Shown here: positions 7,891-17,194 of the stretch, in pieces
Layout: every line of letters starts with the position of its first letter
Position numbering within the stretch: position 1 is the first letter of the stretch
Source of the DNA: an uncultured Eubacteriales bacterium
GTDB taxonomy: Bacteria > Bacillota > Clostridia > Oscillospirales > Acutalibacteraceae
NCBI GenBank assembly: GCA_948537335.1
Contig: CAOUJG010000002.1
Coordinates: forward strand, 57,208-121,207
DNA: 64,000 nt
Direction of reading: 5' to 3'
Program-made: the position numbers and the translations under genes
Notes under the pieces: generated by a model
What the model was told of the DNA's origin: nothing
Databases searched by the model: none
What the model saw: the letters and a program-made list of their open reading frames with translations, nothing else

Positions 7891-8943
7891 ATGCTTTCTA
7901 AGTATGCTTCAAATGTTATTTCGGCGAAGGTTCGGGCTATGTATGGCGGCCGGATCAGCTCGCGGGACTATAATAATCTTATTGCGTGCAGAATGGTGAG
8001 CGATGTGGCGGTTTATTTAAAGAATCATACGCATTATCACGACGAGCTTGCGAATGTGAACGAATTGGGAATAAACCGAAATCAGCTTGAGAACTTGATT
8101 CGTAAAAAATTGTTTCATGACTTAGAATCGCTGTGCAGATATGAGATTTCTACCGGTAGCAGCTTAACAGAGTATACCATTGCGCGCACGGAGATTGAGC
8201 AGATTATCCATAGCTTGATGTACTTGGCGGGCGGTAACGCGTACGGGTATATTTACTCTTTACCGATGTTTTTTAATAAGAGGACGAAAATTAACTTGAT
8301 GGGCTTGGTTTCGGTAAAAAACTATGACGAATTTTTGGGCGTTTTAAAGGGCTCGGCGTACGAACCGATGTTGGCTAAGCACCGGCCGGAGGATGGGCAA
8401 GATTTAGATTTATCTGCGATAGAAAAAACGCTTTATGACTATCTTTATGGCAAATTCTTTGACGCTATAAAAAAGAATACACCCTCAAAGGTACGGGCGG
8501 AGCTTTCGGAAACCTTGAGCGCTTATATTGACTACAGCAATTTTGTGCGGATAGTTCGGCTGAAGCGCAACGGAAGCAAGGTTAAGTCGGCGGTTTTAAA
8601 TTACGGGACTATAAAAGACCGGTACATTTCGCAGATGTGCAAGGCCGAGAACGAAGAGCAGGTCTTTTCTATAATGGAGCACACTAACCGAGGGAAAAAA
8701 ATAAAAAATTATAAGTATAATTATGTGGATGAATTGCCGGATCGGGTGCTTTACAATAAATGCAGAAGCAATATCCGATTTTCTGTGCATCCGGCTGTAA
8801 TAATGTTCTCTTACATCTTTCTTTTACAGATAGAAATTCAGAATCTGACGACGATAATCGAGGGAGTTAGATATGATGTTAATAAGAGCGAGTTAGAAAA
8901 TTTGTTGATTTTAAAGGCTCAAAAGAGAGAGGATGTGGTGTAA
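7891..8943 (+). CDS. atpC: V/A-type ATPase subunit C (d-like central socket)
   Basis: Subunit C of the archaeal/bacterial V-type ATPase (V-ATPase d homologue), which caps the central rotor and couples it to the membrane ring. 350 residues, the usual length. It is mainly helical and opens with SKYASNVISAKVRAMYG, the typical start for the family. The body contains ANVNELGINRNQLENLIRK and a C-terminal EIQNLTTIIEGVRYD block characteristic of NtpC. The ATG at 7891 follows a GGGAG site; a TTG nine nt earlier is possible but poorly placed. Its 3' end abuts the subunit I gene. Confidence 0.88.
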   Translation: MLSKYASNVISAKVRAMYGGRISSRDYNNLIACRMVSDVAVYLKNHTHYHDELANVNELGINRNQLENLIRKKLFHDLESLCRYEISTGSSLTEYTIARTEIEQIIHSLMYLAGGNAYGYIYSLPMFFNKRTKINLMGLVSVKNYDEFLGVLKGSAYEPMLAKHRPEDGQDLDLSAIEKTLYDYLYGKFFDAIKKNTPSKVRAELSETLSAYIDYSNFVRIVRLKRNGSKVKSAVLNYGTIKDRYISQMCKAENEEQVFSIMEHTNRGKKIKNYKYNYVDELPDRVLYNKCRSNIRFSVHPAVIMFSYIFLLQIEIQNLTTIIEGVRYDVNKSELENLLILKAQKREDVV

Positions 8944-8944
8944 C

Positions 8945-10888
8945 GTGGCGGTTTCATCGGTAAAGGTAGCGAGCATTATAGGTGTTTTGCCGGCGCTTGA
9001 TGAAGTTATTAAGGTATGTGGCAAGTCTGGGATTTTTCATCCGGACGACGCACTTTCCTTTTATTCTAAGAATAACAATTTTGTCCCGCTTTCGGAGGGG
9101 AACCCGTATAGCGAGCCTTTGCGAAAGCTTAAGGACATGGTAAAAAGAGCAGGAATGAAGCTGCAGCTGGTGGATATTGCCGACTTTGAAGTGAGCTTGA
9201 AAGAAATTAACGATTACGTTAATTATATAAATTATAAAATGGGATTATTACTCGAAAAAAAGCAGGATATTTTAAATCGGATAACGAAACATCAGAAGGC
9301 GCAAGAAAATATAGGCCATTTTATAGGGTTAGACTTGAATTTGGCAGAGATTTTTGCCTGTAAATATATAAAGGTGCGGTTTGGCAAGTTGCCCAAAGAG
9401 AGCTTTGAAAAGTTGAATGCAAGCGGAGAAGACCCGTATATGCTGTTTTTCCCTTGCACGGTGGACGAAAAAGCGTGCTGGGGAGTGTATTTTGCGCCTT
9501 TGGAGAATATTGCAGAGGTGGACAGAAAGTTTGCGGGGCTCTATTTTGAACGGCTTTGGCTTAATCAAATTAACGGAACGCCCGAAACAGAGCTAGAGAT
9601 CATAAAAGGGCTGATTGCAGACACAAACGCGGAGCTCGAGAGTATCAATAGGAAGATAGAGAGCTTTTGGAAGACGCAAAAGGACCAGTGTTTGAGGTTT
9701 TATACCAAGCTTGAGGAGATGAATACTTACTTTACGATCAAAAATTATGTGTCGAAGTACAACGAAAGCTTCATTCTGGTGGGCTGGATCCCGCAGGAGG
9801 AAGAGGATAACTTTGCGCATCAGCTGAGCGACGTTTATGGCATAGAGTTCTCGATTGAGCGGGCCGACAACGAAGAAAAGCACTCGCCGCCGGTAAAGCT
9901 AAAGAATAATCGATTTTCGCGGCCGTTTGAGTCGTTTGTTGAGATGTATGGGCTGCCAAGCTATAACGAAATTGACCCGACGGTGATTGTGTCGGTGCTG
10001 TATACGCTGCTGTTTGGCATCATGTTTGGCGACTTTGGGCAGGGAATCGTCCTTTCGATTGCGGGCGCCGTTATGTGGCGGCTTAAGAAGATGATGCTTG
10101 GACGGATCTTGATACGGTGCGGATTCGCGGCATCGGTGTTTGGGCTGATATACGGAGCGGTGTTTGGGCTAGAACACGTGCTGGACCCGATGTACAAGGT
10201 GTTGTTTAACCTGGACGAAAAGCCGGTTGACGTGCTGGAGCCCAAAACGGTCATGACGATCATCGTGCTGGCAGTAATTTTGGGCGCCGGAATAATAATT
10301 TTGTCCATGATTTTGAACATATACTCATCGCTGCGACGAAGAAATTACGAGAATGCACTGTTTGGCCAGAATGGCGTCGCGGGGCTGATTTTTTATGGAT
10401 CGCTAGTGACGGCCGGCGGCACAATGGCGCTTGGAGTAAATGTGGTGTCGCTACCGTACGTTTTGGGGCTGATGGTACTGCCGGTCGTGCTGATATTTTT
10501 TAAAGAGCCTTTGGGGAAATTGCTGAGCAGGGCGCCGGACTGGAAGCCAAAAAAATGGGGCGAATACATGGTGCAGAACGGATTCGAGCTGTTTGAGATC
10601 ATGTTGAGCTACATCACGAACACGATGTCGTTTTTGCGGGTTGGCGCGTATGTTTTGGTGCACGCGGGGATGATGATGGTCGTCTTCACCATCGCGCAGA
10701 TAATGCCGGGCGGCGTTGTGGGATACACGCTCATGGCGGTGTTTGGAAACGTGTTTGTCATCGCGCTGGAGGGCCTTTTGGTCGGCATCCAGGTGCTAAG
10801 ACTCAACTTTTATGAATTATTTAGCCGATTTTTTGAAGGACAGGGTCGACCGTTCGCGCCGATTCGAGTGTCCGAAGAAAATTTATAA
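8945..10888 (+). CDS. atpI: V/A-type ATPase subunit I (a-subunit homologue)
   Basis: The membrane stator subunit that forms the ion half-channels against the K ring and binds the peripheral stalks with its N-terminal domain. 647 residues, normal size. The first half (to about residue 330) is soluble and coiled-coil rich. The second half has about seven membrane segments, including the typical FGIMFGDFGQGIVLS entry and the segment around FLRVGAYVLVHAGM, which carries the channel Arg seen in this family. It ends FFEGQGRPFAPIRV, the family signature. The GTG at 8945 is preferred; an ATG at 8933 overlapping subunit C has no properly spaced ribosome binding site. Confidence 0.93.
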   Translation: MAVSSVKVASIIGVLPALDEVIKVCGKSGIFHPDDALSFYSKNNNFVPLSEGNPYSEPLRKLKDMVKRAGMKLQLVDIADFEVSLKEINDYVNYINYKMGLLLEKKQDILNRITKHQKAQENIGHFIGLDLNLAEIFACKYIKVRFGKLPKESFEKLNASGEDPYMLFFPCTVDEKACWGVYFAPLENIAEVDRKFAGLYFERLWLNQINGTPETELEIIKGLIADTNAELESINRKIESFWKTQKDQCLRFYTKLEEMNTYFTIKNYVSKYNESFILVGWIPQEEEDNFAHQLSDVYGIEFSIERADNEEKHSPPVKLKNNRFSRPFESFVEMYGLPSYNEIDPTVIVSVLYTLLFGIMFGDFGQGIVLSIAGAVMWRLKKMMLGRILIRCGFAASVFGLIYGAVFGLEHVLDPMYKVLFNLDEKPVDVLEPKTVMTIIVLAVILGAGIIILSMILNIYSSLRRRNYENALFGQNGVAGLIFYGSLVTAGGTMALGVNVVSLPYVLGLMVLPVVLIFFKEPLGKLLSRAPDWKPKKWGEYMVQNGFELFEIMLSYITNTMSFLRVGAYVLVHAGMMMVVFTIAQIMPGGVVGYTLMAVFGNVFVIALEGLLVGIQVLRLNFYELFSRFFEGQGRPFAPIRVSEENL

Positions 10889-10921
10889 ATCAAAATATTT
10901 AGGATTGCGGAGGAAATTGTA

Positions 10922-11371
10922 ATGAGTGCAGTGTCGATTTTTGTAACGTTTGTGGGCTTGCTGGTGGTTTCGTTGGGAATGTGTACGTACGCCGTAAAAA
11001 GAGGCATGAAGCCGGCCAAGGCGGTGGTTGTGCAGATATGCTCTTTTGTGATGCTGTTTATGTTATCATTGTGCGCGGCTGTTGTTGTGGCGGACGATGG
11101 GGCGACTGCCGGTGCTGTGGAAGCAAGCACGGTGGCGACTCAGGCGGAGCAGGGCAAGACGGACAAAGAGTGGGACTCGATGGCAATGGCGTTGGTAATG
11201 GGCCTTGCATGTATCGGCAGCGGAATCGCGGTTGCGGCGGCAGCTCCTGCGGCTATTGGCGCGGTTTCGGAGGACCCAAAAGCATTCGGAAAGGCCATTG
11301 TGTTTGTGGGCTTGGCTGAAGGTGTTTCCATATTTGGCTTGCTCATTGCGATATTCATTAAGTTCGTTTAA
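10922..11371 (+). CDS. atpK: V/A-type ATPase subunit K (membrane ring proteolipid)
   Basis: The rotor ring subunit that carries Na+ or H+. 149 residues arranged as two hairpins: membrane segments at about residues 5-22, 35-57, 86-110 and 125-149. The ion-binding carboxylate is visible in the last segment (GLAEGVSIFGLLIAI). The first hairpin has no equivalent Glu, so each protomer carries one site. The linker between the hairpins (about residues 58-85) is long and rich in Ala, Asp, Thr and Gln. The ribosome binding site is GGAGG. Whether sodium or protons are used cannot be settled by eye. Confidence 0.93.
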   Translation: MSAVSIFVTFVGLLVVSLGMCTYAVKRGMKPAKAVVVQICSFVMLFMLSLCAAVVVADDGATAGAVEASTVATQAEQGKTDKEWDSMAMALVMGLACIGSGIAVAAAAPAAIGAVSEDPKAFGKAIVFVGLAEGVSIFGLLIAIFIKFV

Positions 11372-11414
11372 ACTGAGGGCCTAGACTTGGCTTGTGATGG
11401 GGAGAGTGCTTGTT

Positions 11415-11723
11415 GTGAAGTTTCATCTTATCAGCGACAATAAGGATACCTTTGTTGGGATGCGCCTGGTCGGGATCCCGGGGGTCGTGGTGCACAAAGA
11501 GGACGAGATAAAAACCGCAATAAACGAGGCGCTAAAGGATGAGGACATCGCGGTGGTGCTGATTACGGAGAACTTGGTGAAAATTTGCAGGGAGTTCATT
11601 TATGACATTAAGCTGAACCATTCGCGGCCGCTGATTGTGGAGATCCCGGATCGGCATGGCAACGGCAGAGCTAAGGATTCTATAACGAAATATGTGCGGG
11701 ACGCAATAGGAATTAAAATCTGA
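11415..11723 (+). CDS. atpF: V/A-type ATPase subunit F
   Basis: Small central-stalk subunit that sits with D between the AB headpiece and the C subunit. 102 residues, the usual length. It has the CheY-like alternating strand/helix pattern: FHLISDNKDTFVGMRLVGI, then AVVLITENLVK, then PLIVEIPDRHG near the C-terminus. Earlier in-frame starts exist at 11394 and 11397, but the GGGGAG ribosome binding site falls 10 nt before the GTG at 11415, and the protein then begins exactly as other F subunits do. Fifth gene of the operon. Confidence 0.88.
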   Translation: MKFHLISDNKDTFVGMRLVGIPGVVVHKEDEIKTAINEALKDEDIAVVLITENLVKICREFIYDIKLNHSRPLIVEIPDRHGNGRAKDSITKYVRDAIGIKI

Positions 11724-11760
11724 TTTTGGGGAAATTCCCTATCCGGAGGGGTGACGAAGA

Positions 11761-12354
11761 GTGCGAGACATAAGTAAAACCAGCAACTTTTTGAAGGCGA
11801 TAAACAAGTACGCGGCCGAGCAGCGCAAAAAGATAAAGACGAGCGCCGAAGAGTTCCGAAAATATGAGCTGCAGAAGGCAGAGGCAGAGGTTTTGCGGGA
11901 TGCATATTTTTTGATTCAGAACGAGATGGCGCAGATGAAGCGGAATGTCGCGAGCGAAGTCTCTAAGCTGGAGTTTGAGGAGCGCAAAAAGCTCTTTGCC
12001 AAGCGGCAGGCCATCGTGGAGGATGTGTTTAAAAAGGCGAGGGAACGGCTTTTGGAGTTTGTGAGTTCGCCCGATTATGTCGATGTTTTGAAGAGGTACG
12101 CGGTTTCTATTTCTAAGGTGCTAAAAAAATCCGGAACAACCTTGTATATCAGCCGTCATGACGAGGGATATGCCGATGATATTCGGGAGGCTTACGGCAA
12201 AATCTGCAAGGTGGAAGTGAGCGATAAGATAAAGATTGGCGGCATACTGGCGGTTAACAAGGCCATGTCGCTGGTTGTGGACGAGACGATTGACGCAAAG
12301 CTGGAGGACCAGAAAAAGTGGTTTGCAGAGAACTCAAAGCTGAACATATTTTAG
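11761..12354 (+). CDS. atpE: V/A-type ATPase subunit E (peripheral stalk)
   Basis: Peripheral stalk subunit that pairs with the small G/H subunit and clamps the catalytic head. 197 residues. The N-terminal half is a long charged helix (about residues 5-105, rich in Lys, Glu and Ala), followed by a globular C-terminal domain containing the KIGGILAVNKAMSLVVDETIDAKLE block typical of the family. It starts with GTG after a strong GGAGGGG site. Its position between F and A matches many clostridial ATPase operons. Confidence 0.9.
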   Translation: MRDISKTSNFLKAINKYAAEQRKKIKTSAEEFRKYELQKAEAEVLRDAYFLIQNEMAQMKRNVASEVSKLEFEERKKLFAKRQAIVEDVFKKARERLLEFVSSPDYVDVLKRYAVSISKVLKKSGTTLYISRHDEGYADDIREAYGKICKVEVSDKIKIGGILAVNKAMSLVVDETIDAKLEDQKKWFAENSKLNIF

Positions 12355-12381
12355 CGCTGAGCGTGGTGGAGATGTGTTTTT

Positions 12382-14142
12382 ATGATGAATCAAAATGTTA
12401 TTTTCGGAATAAACGGGCCGGTCGTAACGGTGCGGGATACGGACGCTTTTTCTATGATGGAAATGGTCTTCGTGGGCGAGGATAAGCTCATTGGAGAGGT
12501 CATCGGTATCACAGAGGCGCTCACGACCATTCAGGTTTACGAGGAGACAACGGGACTGCGGCCTGGAGAACCCGTGGAGGGCACCGGACAGCCAATGACG
12601 GTGACATTGGGGCCGGGGATAATCAATAATATTTTTGACGGAATCCAACGGCCATTGCGAGCAATTGAGCTGCAGGCTGGGGCGTTCATCGCGAGAGGGG
12701 CGGAGGTCTCGTCGCTTGACGAAAATAAAAAGTGGGACGTAACGGTCGTGACAAAGGTAGGCGAAAAGCTCAACGCTGGAGACATCTATGCAGAGTGCCC
12801 AGAGACAAGCATAATCACGCACAGATGCATGTTGCCGCCGGGAGTTTCGGGCGAGGTCACGTCTGTGCAAAAGGACGGAAAGTACCGCGTTAACGATGTA
12901 GTTGTAACGATAAAAACCGAAAACGGCGAGGAGGCCGGCTTGACGCTGTGCCAAAAATGGCCAATACGGACTCCGCGCCCGGTTGCAGAGAGATTGCCAA
13001 TGACGATTCCGCTAATCACGGGGCAGAGAGTCATCGATACGCTGTTTCCAATTGCAAAAGGTGGCGCAGCGGCGGTGCCCGGAGGCTTTGGAGCGGGCAA
13101 AACCATGACGCAGCATCAGTTGGCAAAGTGGTGCGACGCGGACATCATAGTGTATGTGGGCTGCGGCGAGCGAGGCAACGAAATGAGCCAGGTGTTGAGC
13201 GAATTCTCGGAGTTGGTGGATCCAAAGTCCGGCAAACCCATGACGGAACGAACTGTACTTATTGCAAACACCTCTAACATGCCGGTTGCGGCGCGGGAGG
13301 CTTCGATTTATACCGGAATAACGCTGGCGGAGTACTATCGCGATATGGGATATCACGTGGCGATTATGGCGGACTCAACTTCTCGGTGGGCGGAAGCTTT
13401 GCGCGAGATTTCTGGCCGACTGGAGGAAATGCCGGCAGAAGAGGGCTTCCCAGCGTATTTGCCGTCGAGGTTGTCGGAATTTTACGAGCGGGCGGGGCTC
13501 ACTAAAAATTTGAATGGCTCGGATGGCTCGGTGACGATAATTGGAGCGGTTTCGCCACAGGGGGCGGACTTCTCGGAGCCAGTTACGCAGAACACCAAGC
13601 GGTTTGTGCGTGCTTTTTGGGCTCTCGACAAATCCCTAGCCTACGCGCGGCATTACCCCGCGATCAACTGGATGCAGAGCTATAGCGAGTATTTCATAGA
13701 CTTGGACCCTTGGTTTGCCGAGAATGTCGGGCAAAAGTTCATAAAATATCGAGCAAAAATAAGCGCGATCCTTCACGAGGAAAACAAGCTTATGGAGATC
13801 GTAAAGCTGATTGGGTCGGACGTTTTGCCAGATGACCAGAAGTTGGTTATCGAAATTGCAAGGGTCATCCGGGTCGGCTTTTTGCAGCAGAACGCGTTTC
13901 ATAAGGACGACACCTTCGTGCCGCTGCGCAAGCAAAAGCTGATGATGAAGGTCATCTTGCACCTGGAGGACAAGGCCCGGCAGCTGATTTTGGCGTCGAT
14001 CCCGATCTCGCGGATATCGGAGATGGGGCTGTTCGACAAGCTGACGAAGATGAAGTACGACGTGCCAAACGACAATCTGGCGCTGTTCGACGATTATATC
14101 GCGGAGATTGACAAGGTGTTTGATGGAATACTGAAATCCTAG
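12382..14142 (+). CDS. atpA: V/A-type ATPase catalytic subunit A
   Basis: Hydrolyses or synthesises ATP in the alternating A3B3 head. 586 residues, normal. Seen: the N-terminal beta-barrel, the A-specific insert at about residues 110-185 that distinguishes A from F-type beta subunits, the P-loop GGFGAGKT at residues 234-241, the GCGERGNEM block with the catalytic Glu near residue 258, and SRWAEALREISGRLEEMPAEEG downstream. Two adjacent ATGs are possible starts; the GGAG site fits either. Seventh gene of the operon, 27 nt after subunit E. Confidence 0.97.
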   Translation: MMNQNVIFGINGPVVTVRDTDAFSMMEMVFVGEDKLIGEVIGITEALTTIQVYEETTGLRPGEPVEGTGQPMTVTLGPGIINNIFDGIQRPLRAIELQAGAFIARGAEVSSLDENKKWDVTVVTKVGEKLNAGDIYAECPETSIITHRCMLPPGVSGEVTSVQKDGKYRVNDVVVTIKTENGEEAGLTLCQKWPIRTPRPVAERLPMTIPLITGQRVIDTLFPIAKGGAAAVPGGFGAGKTMTQHQLAKWCDADIIVYVGCGERGNEMSQVLSEFSELVDPKSGKPMTERTVLIANTSNMPVAAREASIYTGITLAEYYRDMGYHVAIMADSTSRWAEALREISGRLEEMPAEEGFPAYLPSRLSEFYERAGLTKNLNGSDGSVTIIGAVSPQGADFSEPVTQNTKRFVRAFWALDKSLAYARHYPAINWMQSYSEYFIDLDPWFAENVGQKFIKYRAKISAILHEENKLMEIVKLIGSDVLPDDQKLVIEIARVIRVGFLQQNAFHKDDTFVPLRKQKLMMKVILHLEDKARQLILASIPISRISEMGLFDKLTKMKYDVPNDNLALFDDYIAEIDKVFDGILKS

Positions 14143-14194
14143 GTGTGGCGAGGGCTGACGGGCAACGAGTAAAACGAAGTGGGGGCGTGGTAAC

Positions 14195-15670
14195 GTGATA
14201 ATCGATTATATTGGCGTGAAGGAGATAAGCGGCTCGCTGATCGTCATTGACGGCGTTTCGGAGGTTTCTTTTGAAGAAATTGTAGAGATCCGGCTGGAAG
14301 ATGGCTCAATGCGGCAGGGCAGGGTCGTGCAGATAGATGGCGAGCGCATCGTTGTGCAGGTTTTTGAGGGCACAAAGAGCATATCGCTGGGAAATACGAA
14401 GACTCGGTTAAAGGGCCACCCGATGGAACTGGCGCTGTCTCCGGAGATTCTGGGCAGGGTCTTTGATGGAGCAGGCAGACCTGTTGACGGGCTGGGCGAT
14501 ATTTTTCCAGAAAAGAAAATGAACATCAACGGAACACCAATAAATCCGGTATCGCGGCTGTACCCCCAAAACTATATAAACACGGGCATCTCAACAATCG
14601 ACACGCTGGCAACGCTGATTCGTGGGCAGAAGTTGCCGATATTTTCGGGCTCCGGCATGAAGCATAACGAGCTGGCCGTCCAAATTGCGCGGCAGGCCAA
14701 GATTGCATCGGATGAGAACGAGAATTTCGCAATAGTTTTTGCAGCGATGGGCGTAAAGAACGATGTTGCGGAGTATTTTCGGCGGAGCTTTGAGGAATCC
14801 GGCGTACTGCAGCGCGTCGTGATGTTCTTGAATTTGTCGAACGACCCGGTCATCGAAAGAACGCTAACACCACGGTGCGCCCTAACGGCGTCGGAGTACC
14901 TGGCGTTTGAGCAGAACATGCATATACTGGTGATAATGACGGATATGACGTCTTACGCCGAAGCATTGCGGGAATTCAGCTCATCCAAGGGGGAAATCCC
15001 CGGCAGAAAGGGATATCCAGGCTATTTGTACTCAGACTTGGCTTCACTTTACGAAAGAGCCGGCATGATAAAGGGCAAGAGCGGTTCGGTTACGCAGATT
15101 CCCATTTTGACGATGCCGAACGACGATATAACGCATCCGGTGCCAGATTTGACAGGGTATATCACCGAGGGGCAGATAGTACTAGAGCGCGCGCTGGAGG
15201 GTGAGGGAATTTATCCACCGGTTGCGGTTTTGCCATCGCTTTCTCGTCTGATGAAGGATGGAATCGGGGACGGCTACACTCGGGAAGACCATTCTGCGCT
15301 TGCGAATCAGCTTTTTGCGTCTTATGCAAAGGTTAAGGACGCGCGCTCACTGGCTTCGGTCATTGGCGAGGAGGAGCTTTCGCCCGACGACAAGAAGATT
15401 CTGGCGTTTGGCAAAGAGTTCGAGGCGAAGTTTATCAACCAGGCGGCAAACGAGGATAGGAGCATCAAAAAGAGCTTGGACTTGGGCTGGAAGCTGCTTT
15501 CTATGTTGCCCAAAAAGGAGCTAGACCGCGTGGATGACGCGATTTTGGAGAAATATTACCACGAAGAGAAGGCCGAGCAGAAGGAGCAAACGGGCGCTGA
15601 AGAGCCACAAAAAGAGGTACCGGAGAGTAAGCAGGACAATTCTGAAAAAGAAAATAGCGAAGCAGAATAG
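14195..15670 (+). CDS. atpB: V/A-type ATPase regulatory subunit B
   Basis: The non-catalytic nucleotide-binding partner of subunit A. 491 residues. It lacks a P-loop, as expected for B; the corresponding region reads FSGSGMKHNELAVQIARQA. The conserved YPGYLYSDLASLYERAG and TQIPILTMPNDDITHPVPDLTGYITEGQ blocks are present. The last 35 residues are a Glu-, Lys- and Gln-rich acidic tail that extends beyond most B subunits. It starts with GTG after a GGGGGCG stretch. Lies 52 nt after subunit A in the operon. Confidence 0.96.
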   Translation: MIIDYIGVKEISGSLIVIDGVSEVSFEEIVEIRLEDGSMRQGRVVQIDGERIVVQVFEGTKSISLGNTKTRLKGHPMELALSPEILGRVFDGAGRPVDGLGDIFPEKKMNINGTPINPVSRLYPQNYINTGISTIDTLATLIRGQKLPIFSGSGMKHNELAVQIARQAKIASDENENFAIVFAAMGVKNDVAEYFRRSFEESGVLQRVVMFLNLSNDPVIERTLTPRCALTASEYLAFEQNMHILVIMTDMTSYAEALREFSSSKGEIPGRKGYPGYLYSDLASLYERAGMIKGKSGSVTQIPILTMPNDDITHPVPDLTGYITEGQIVLERALEGEGIYPPVAVLPSLSRLMKDGIGDGYTREDHSALANQLFASYAKVKDARSLASVIGEEELSPDDKKILAFGKEFEAKFINQAANEDRSIKKSLDLGWKLLSMLPKKELDRVDDAILEKYYHEEKAEQKEQTGAEEPQKEVPESKQDNSEKENSEAE

Positions 15671-15713
15671 CGAAATTTGGGCGTTTGACGCGACAAAAAT
15701 GAGGTGAATTCGA

Positions 15714-16325
15714 GTGAACATGTCGGTAGTGCCAACAAAGGGCAACCTGATCGCGATGAAGAAGTCTTATGAGCTGGCAAAGGGCGGATTTGAGCTGATG
15801 GACAAGAAGAGAAACATCTTAATCCGCGAAATGATGCTGCTTATCAAGCATGCGTCGAAGATTCAGAAGCGAATCGACACAACGTACGCAAAAGCATATG
15901 CGGCCTTGCAGAAGGCCAATATTACGCTGGGAATGATTGAGGAGATCGCCGGCACTGTGCCGATTGATGATAGCCTCAAGGTTTCGTACCGGAGCGTCAT
16001 GGGGGTCGAGATCCCCATCGTGTCGTTTAGCGAGGATCAGAGCCGCAAGCTGCCGTTTGGCCTTTACAATTCGAATTCCATGCTGGACGAGGCGTATCGG
16101 AGCTTCTTGAAGGTAAAAAAGCTGAGCGCGGATTTGTCCGAAATCGAAAATAGCGTGTATCGGCTAGCGGACGCCATTGGTAAGACGCAAAAAAGAGCAA
16201 ATGCGCTCAAAAATATAGTTATACCGCGGTTTGAGAGGTCCATCAAGTTCATAACCGACGCACTGGAGGAGAAGGACCGCGAGGAGTTCTCGAGGCTCAA
16301 GGTGATAAAAAAGAAAAAAGCTTGA
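15714..16325 (+). CDS. atpD: V/A-type ATPase subunit D (central rotor shaft)
   Basis: The central shaft that rotates inside the A3B3 head. 203 residues, normal. Two long helices frame the protein: the N-terminal one opens with the family signature VPTKGNLIAMKKSYELAKGG, and the C-terminal one ends with KRANALKNIVIPRFERSIK near residue 170, followed by a basic tail. GTG start after GAGGTGAATTC. It is the last gene of the operon and is followed within 25 nt by an intrinsic terminator. Confidence 0.95.
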   Translation: MNMSVVPTKGNLIAMKKSYELAKGGFELMDKKRNILIREMMLLIKHASKIQKRIDTTYAKAYAALQKANITLGMIEEIAGTVPIDDSLKVSYRSVMGVEIPIVSFSEDQSRKLPFGLYNSNSMLDEAYRSFLKVKKLSADLSEIENSVYRLADAIGKTQKRANALKNIVIPRFERSIKFITDALEEKDREEFSRLKVIKKKKA

Positions 16326-16349
16326 TTTTAGTGGATTTAAAGTGAGACA

Positions 16350-16408
16350 ACTTGCTATGCGCACCGGGTTTTAGCCAGATTTTTAGGGGTGCGTGTGCAA
16401 GTTTTTTT
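16350..16408 (+). terminator. Intrinsic terminator of the V-ATPase operon
   Basis: Outer stem ACTTGC (16350-16355) with GCAAGT (16397-16402), a small internal loop, and inner stem CGCACC with GGTGCG, closed by a large loop. A run of seven T follows directly. Confidence 0.8.
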
Positions 16409-16431
16409 GTAGCGTCGCGCGCAAAGATGCC

Positions 16432-16460
16432 TTTACGAGGGGCGATAAATGTATTATAAT
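16432..16460 (+). promoter_or_regulatory. SigmaA-type promoter upstream of the YczE-like gene
   Basis: TTTACG (16432-16437), 17-nt spacer, perfect TATAAT (16455-16460). It lies just after the ATPase terminator and 45 nt before the ATG at 16505. Confidence 0.75.
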
Positions 16461-16504
16461 TAATATTAGTGGGTTGAAAAACAACGCGAAATGGGGGCGC
16501 GAGC

Positions 16505-17164
16505 ATGACGTCGAAGTTTGATTTCTCGGTATTTAGGCAGCCGAGGCCAGTTTTGATAAAAAAAATGATACTAGCCTTTTTGGGAGACGTGCTAATCGGC
16601 ATGGGTATTGGGTTGAACTCTTGCGCCGGGCTTGGAAATGACCCTATATCGGTGCTTTCGGATGGTCTACATAAATTTTTCGGCATCAGCATGGGCGCGG
16701 CGGTCAATGCCACGGCCTATACGCTGCTCGTTGTCGTCCTGATTTTCGGAAGAAAGTACATAAACATCGGCACGCTCATCAATGTGTTGCCGCTGGGATT
16801 TTTCGTTAACCTAGGAGTCACCACGTATTCTGCGCTAAATGTCGCGGCGGGCAGACTACCCTTTAGAAGCGTCGCGGTTTTGGTGGCGTGCGCGTTTTTA
16901 TTCTTCGGGACAGCGCTATTCATCACAGTGGACATCGGGCAGGACACGTGGACGGGCTTTGCGATGCTGCTGCGGGACAAAACCGGCAAGGAGTATAGAT
17001 TCATACGGGCGGCGCTGGACATAGCCGCACTGGTGATAGGCTTTTTGTTGGGCGGCGCGGTGGGCGCGGCGACGATATTCTCAGCAATGTTGGGCGGGCC
17101 GACCATCCAGATGTTTTGTAAGCTTATAAATAAGTTTGTCAAGTTCGATAACGGCACGGCGTGA
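16505..17164 (+). CDS. YczE/YitT-like integral membrane protein
   Basis: A 219-residue multi-pass membrane protein with about five hydrophobic segments. The stretch GDVLIGMGIGLNSCAGLGNDPISVLSDGL near residues 27-55, and the later DIGQDTWTGFAML, are the pattern of the YczE/YyaS/YitT family, which has no settled function. The ATG follows GGGGGCG. It has its own promoter and terminator-separated position, and recD2 begins 30 nt later, so recD2 and comF may be expressed from the same promoter. A transport role is a guess only. Confidence 0.8.
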   Translation: MTSKFDFSVFRQPRPVLIKKMILAFLGDVLIGMGIGLNSCAGLGNDPISVLSDGLHKFFGISMGAAVNATAYTLLVVVLIFGRKYINIGTLINVLPLGFFVNLGVTTYSALNVAAGRLPFRSVAVLVACAFLFFGTALFITVDIGQDTWTGFAMLLRDKTGKEYRFIRAALDIAALVIGFLLGGAVGAATIFSAMLGGPTIQMFCKLINKFVKFDNGTA

Positions 17165-17194
17165 AGCCGATTGCAGGCAAAAGAGGAGTTAAAG

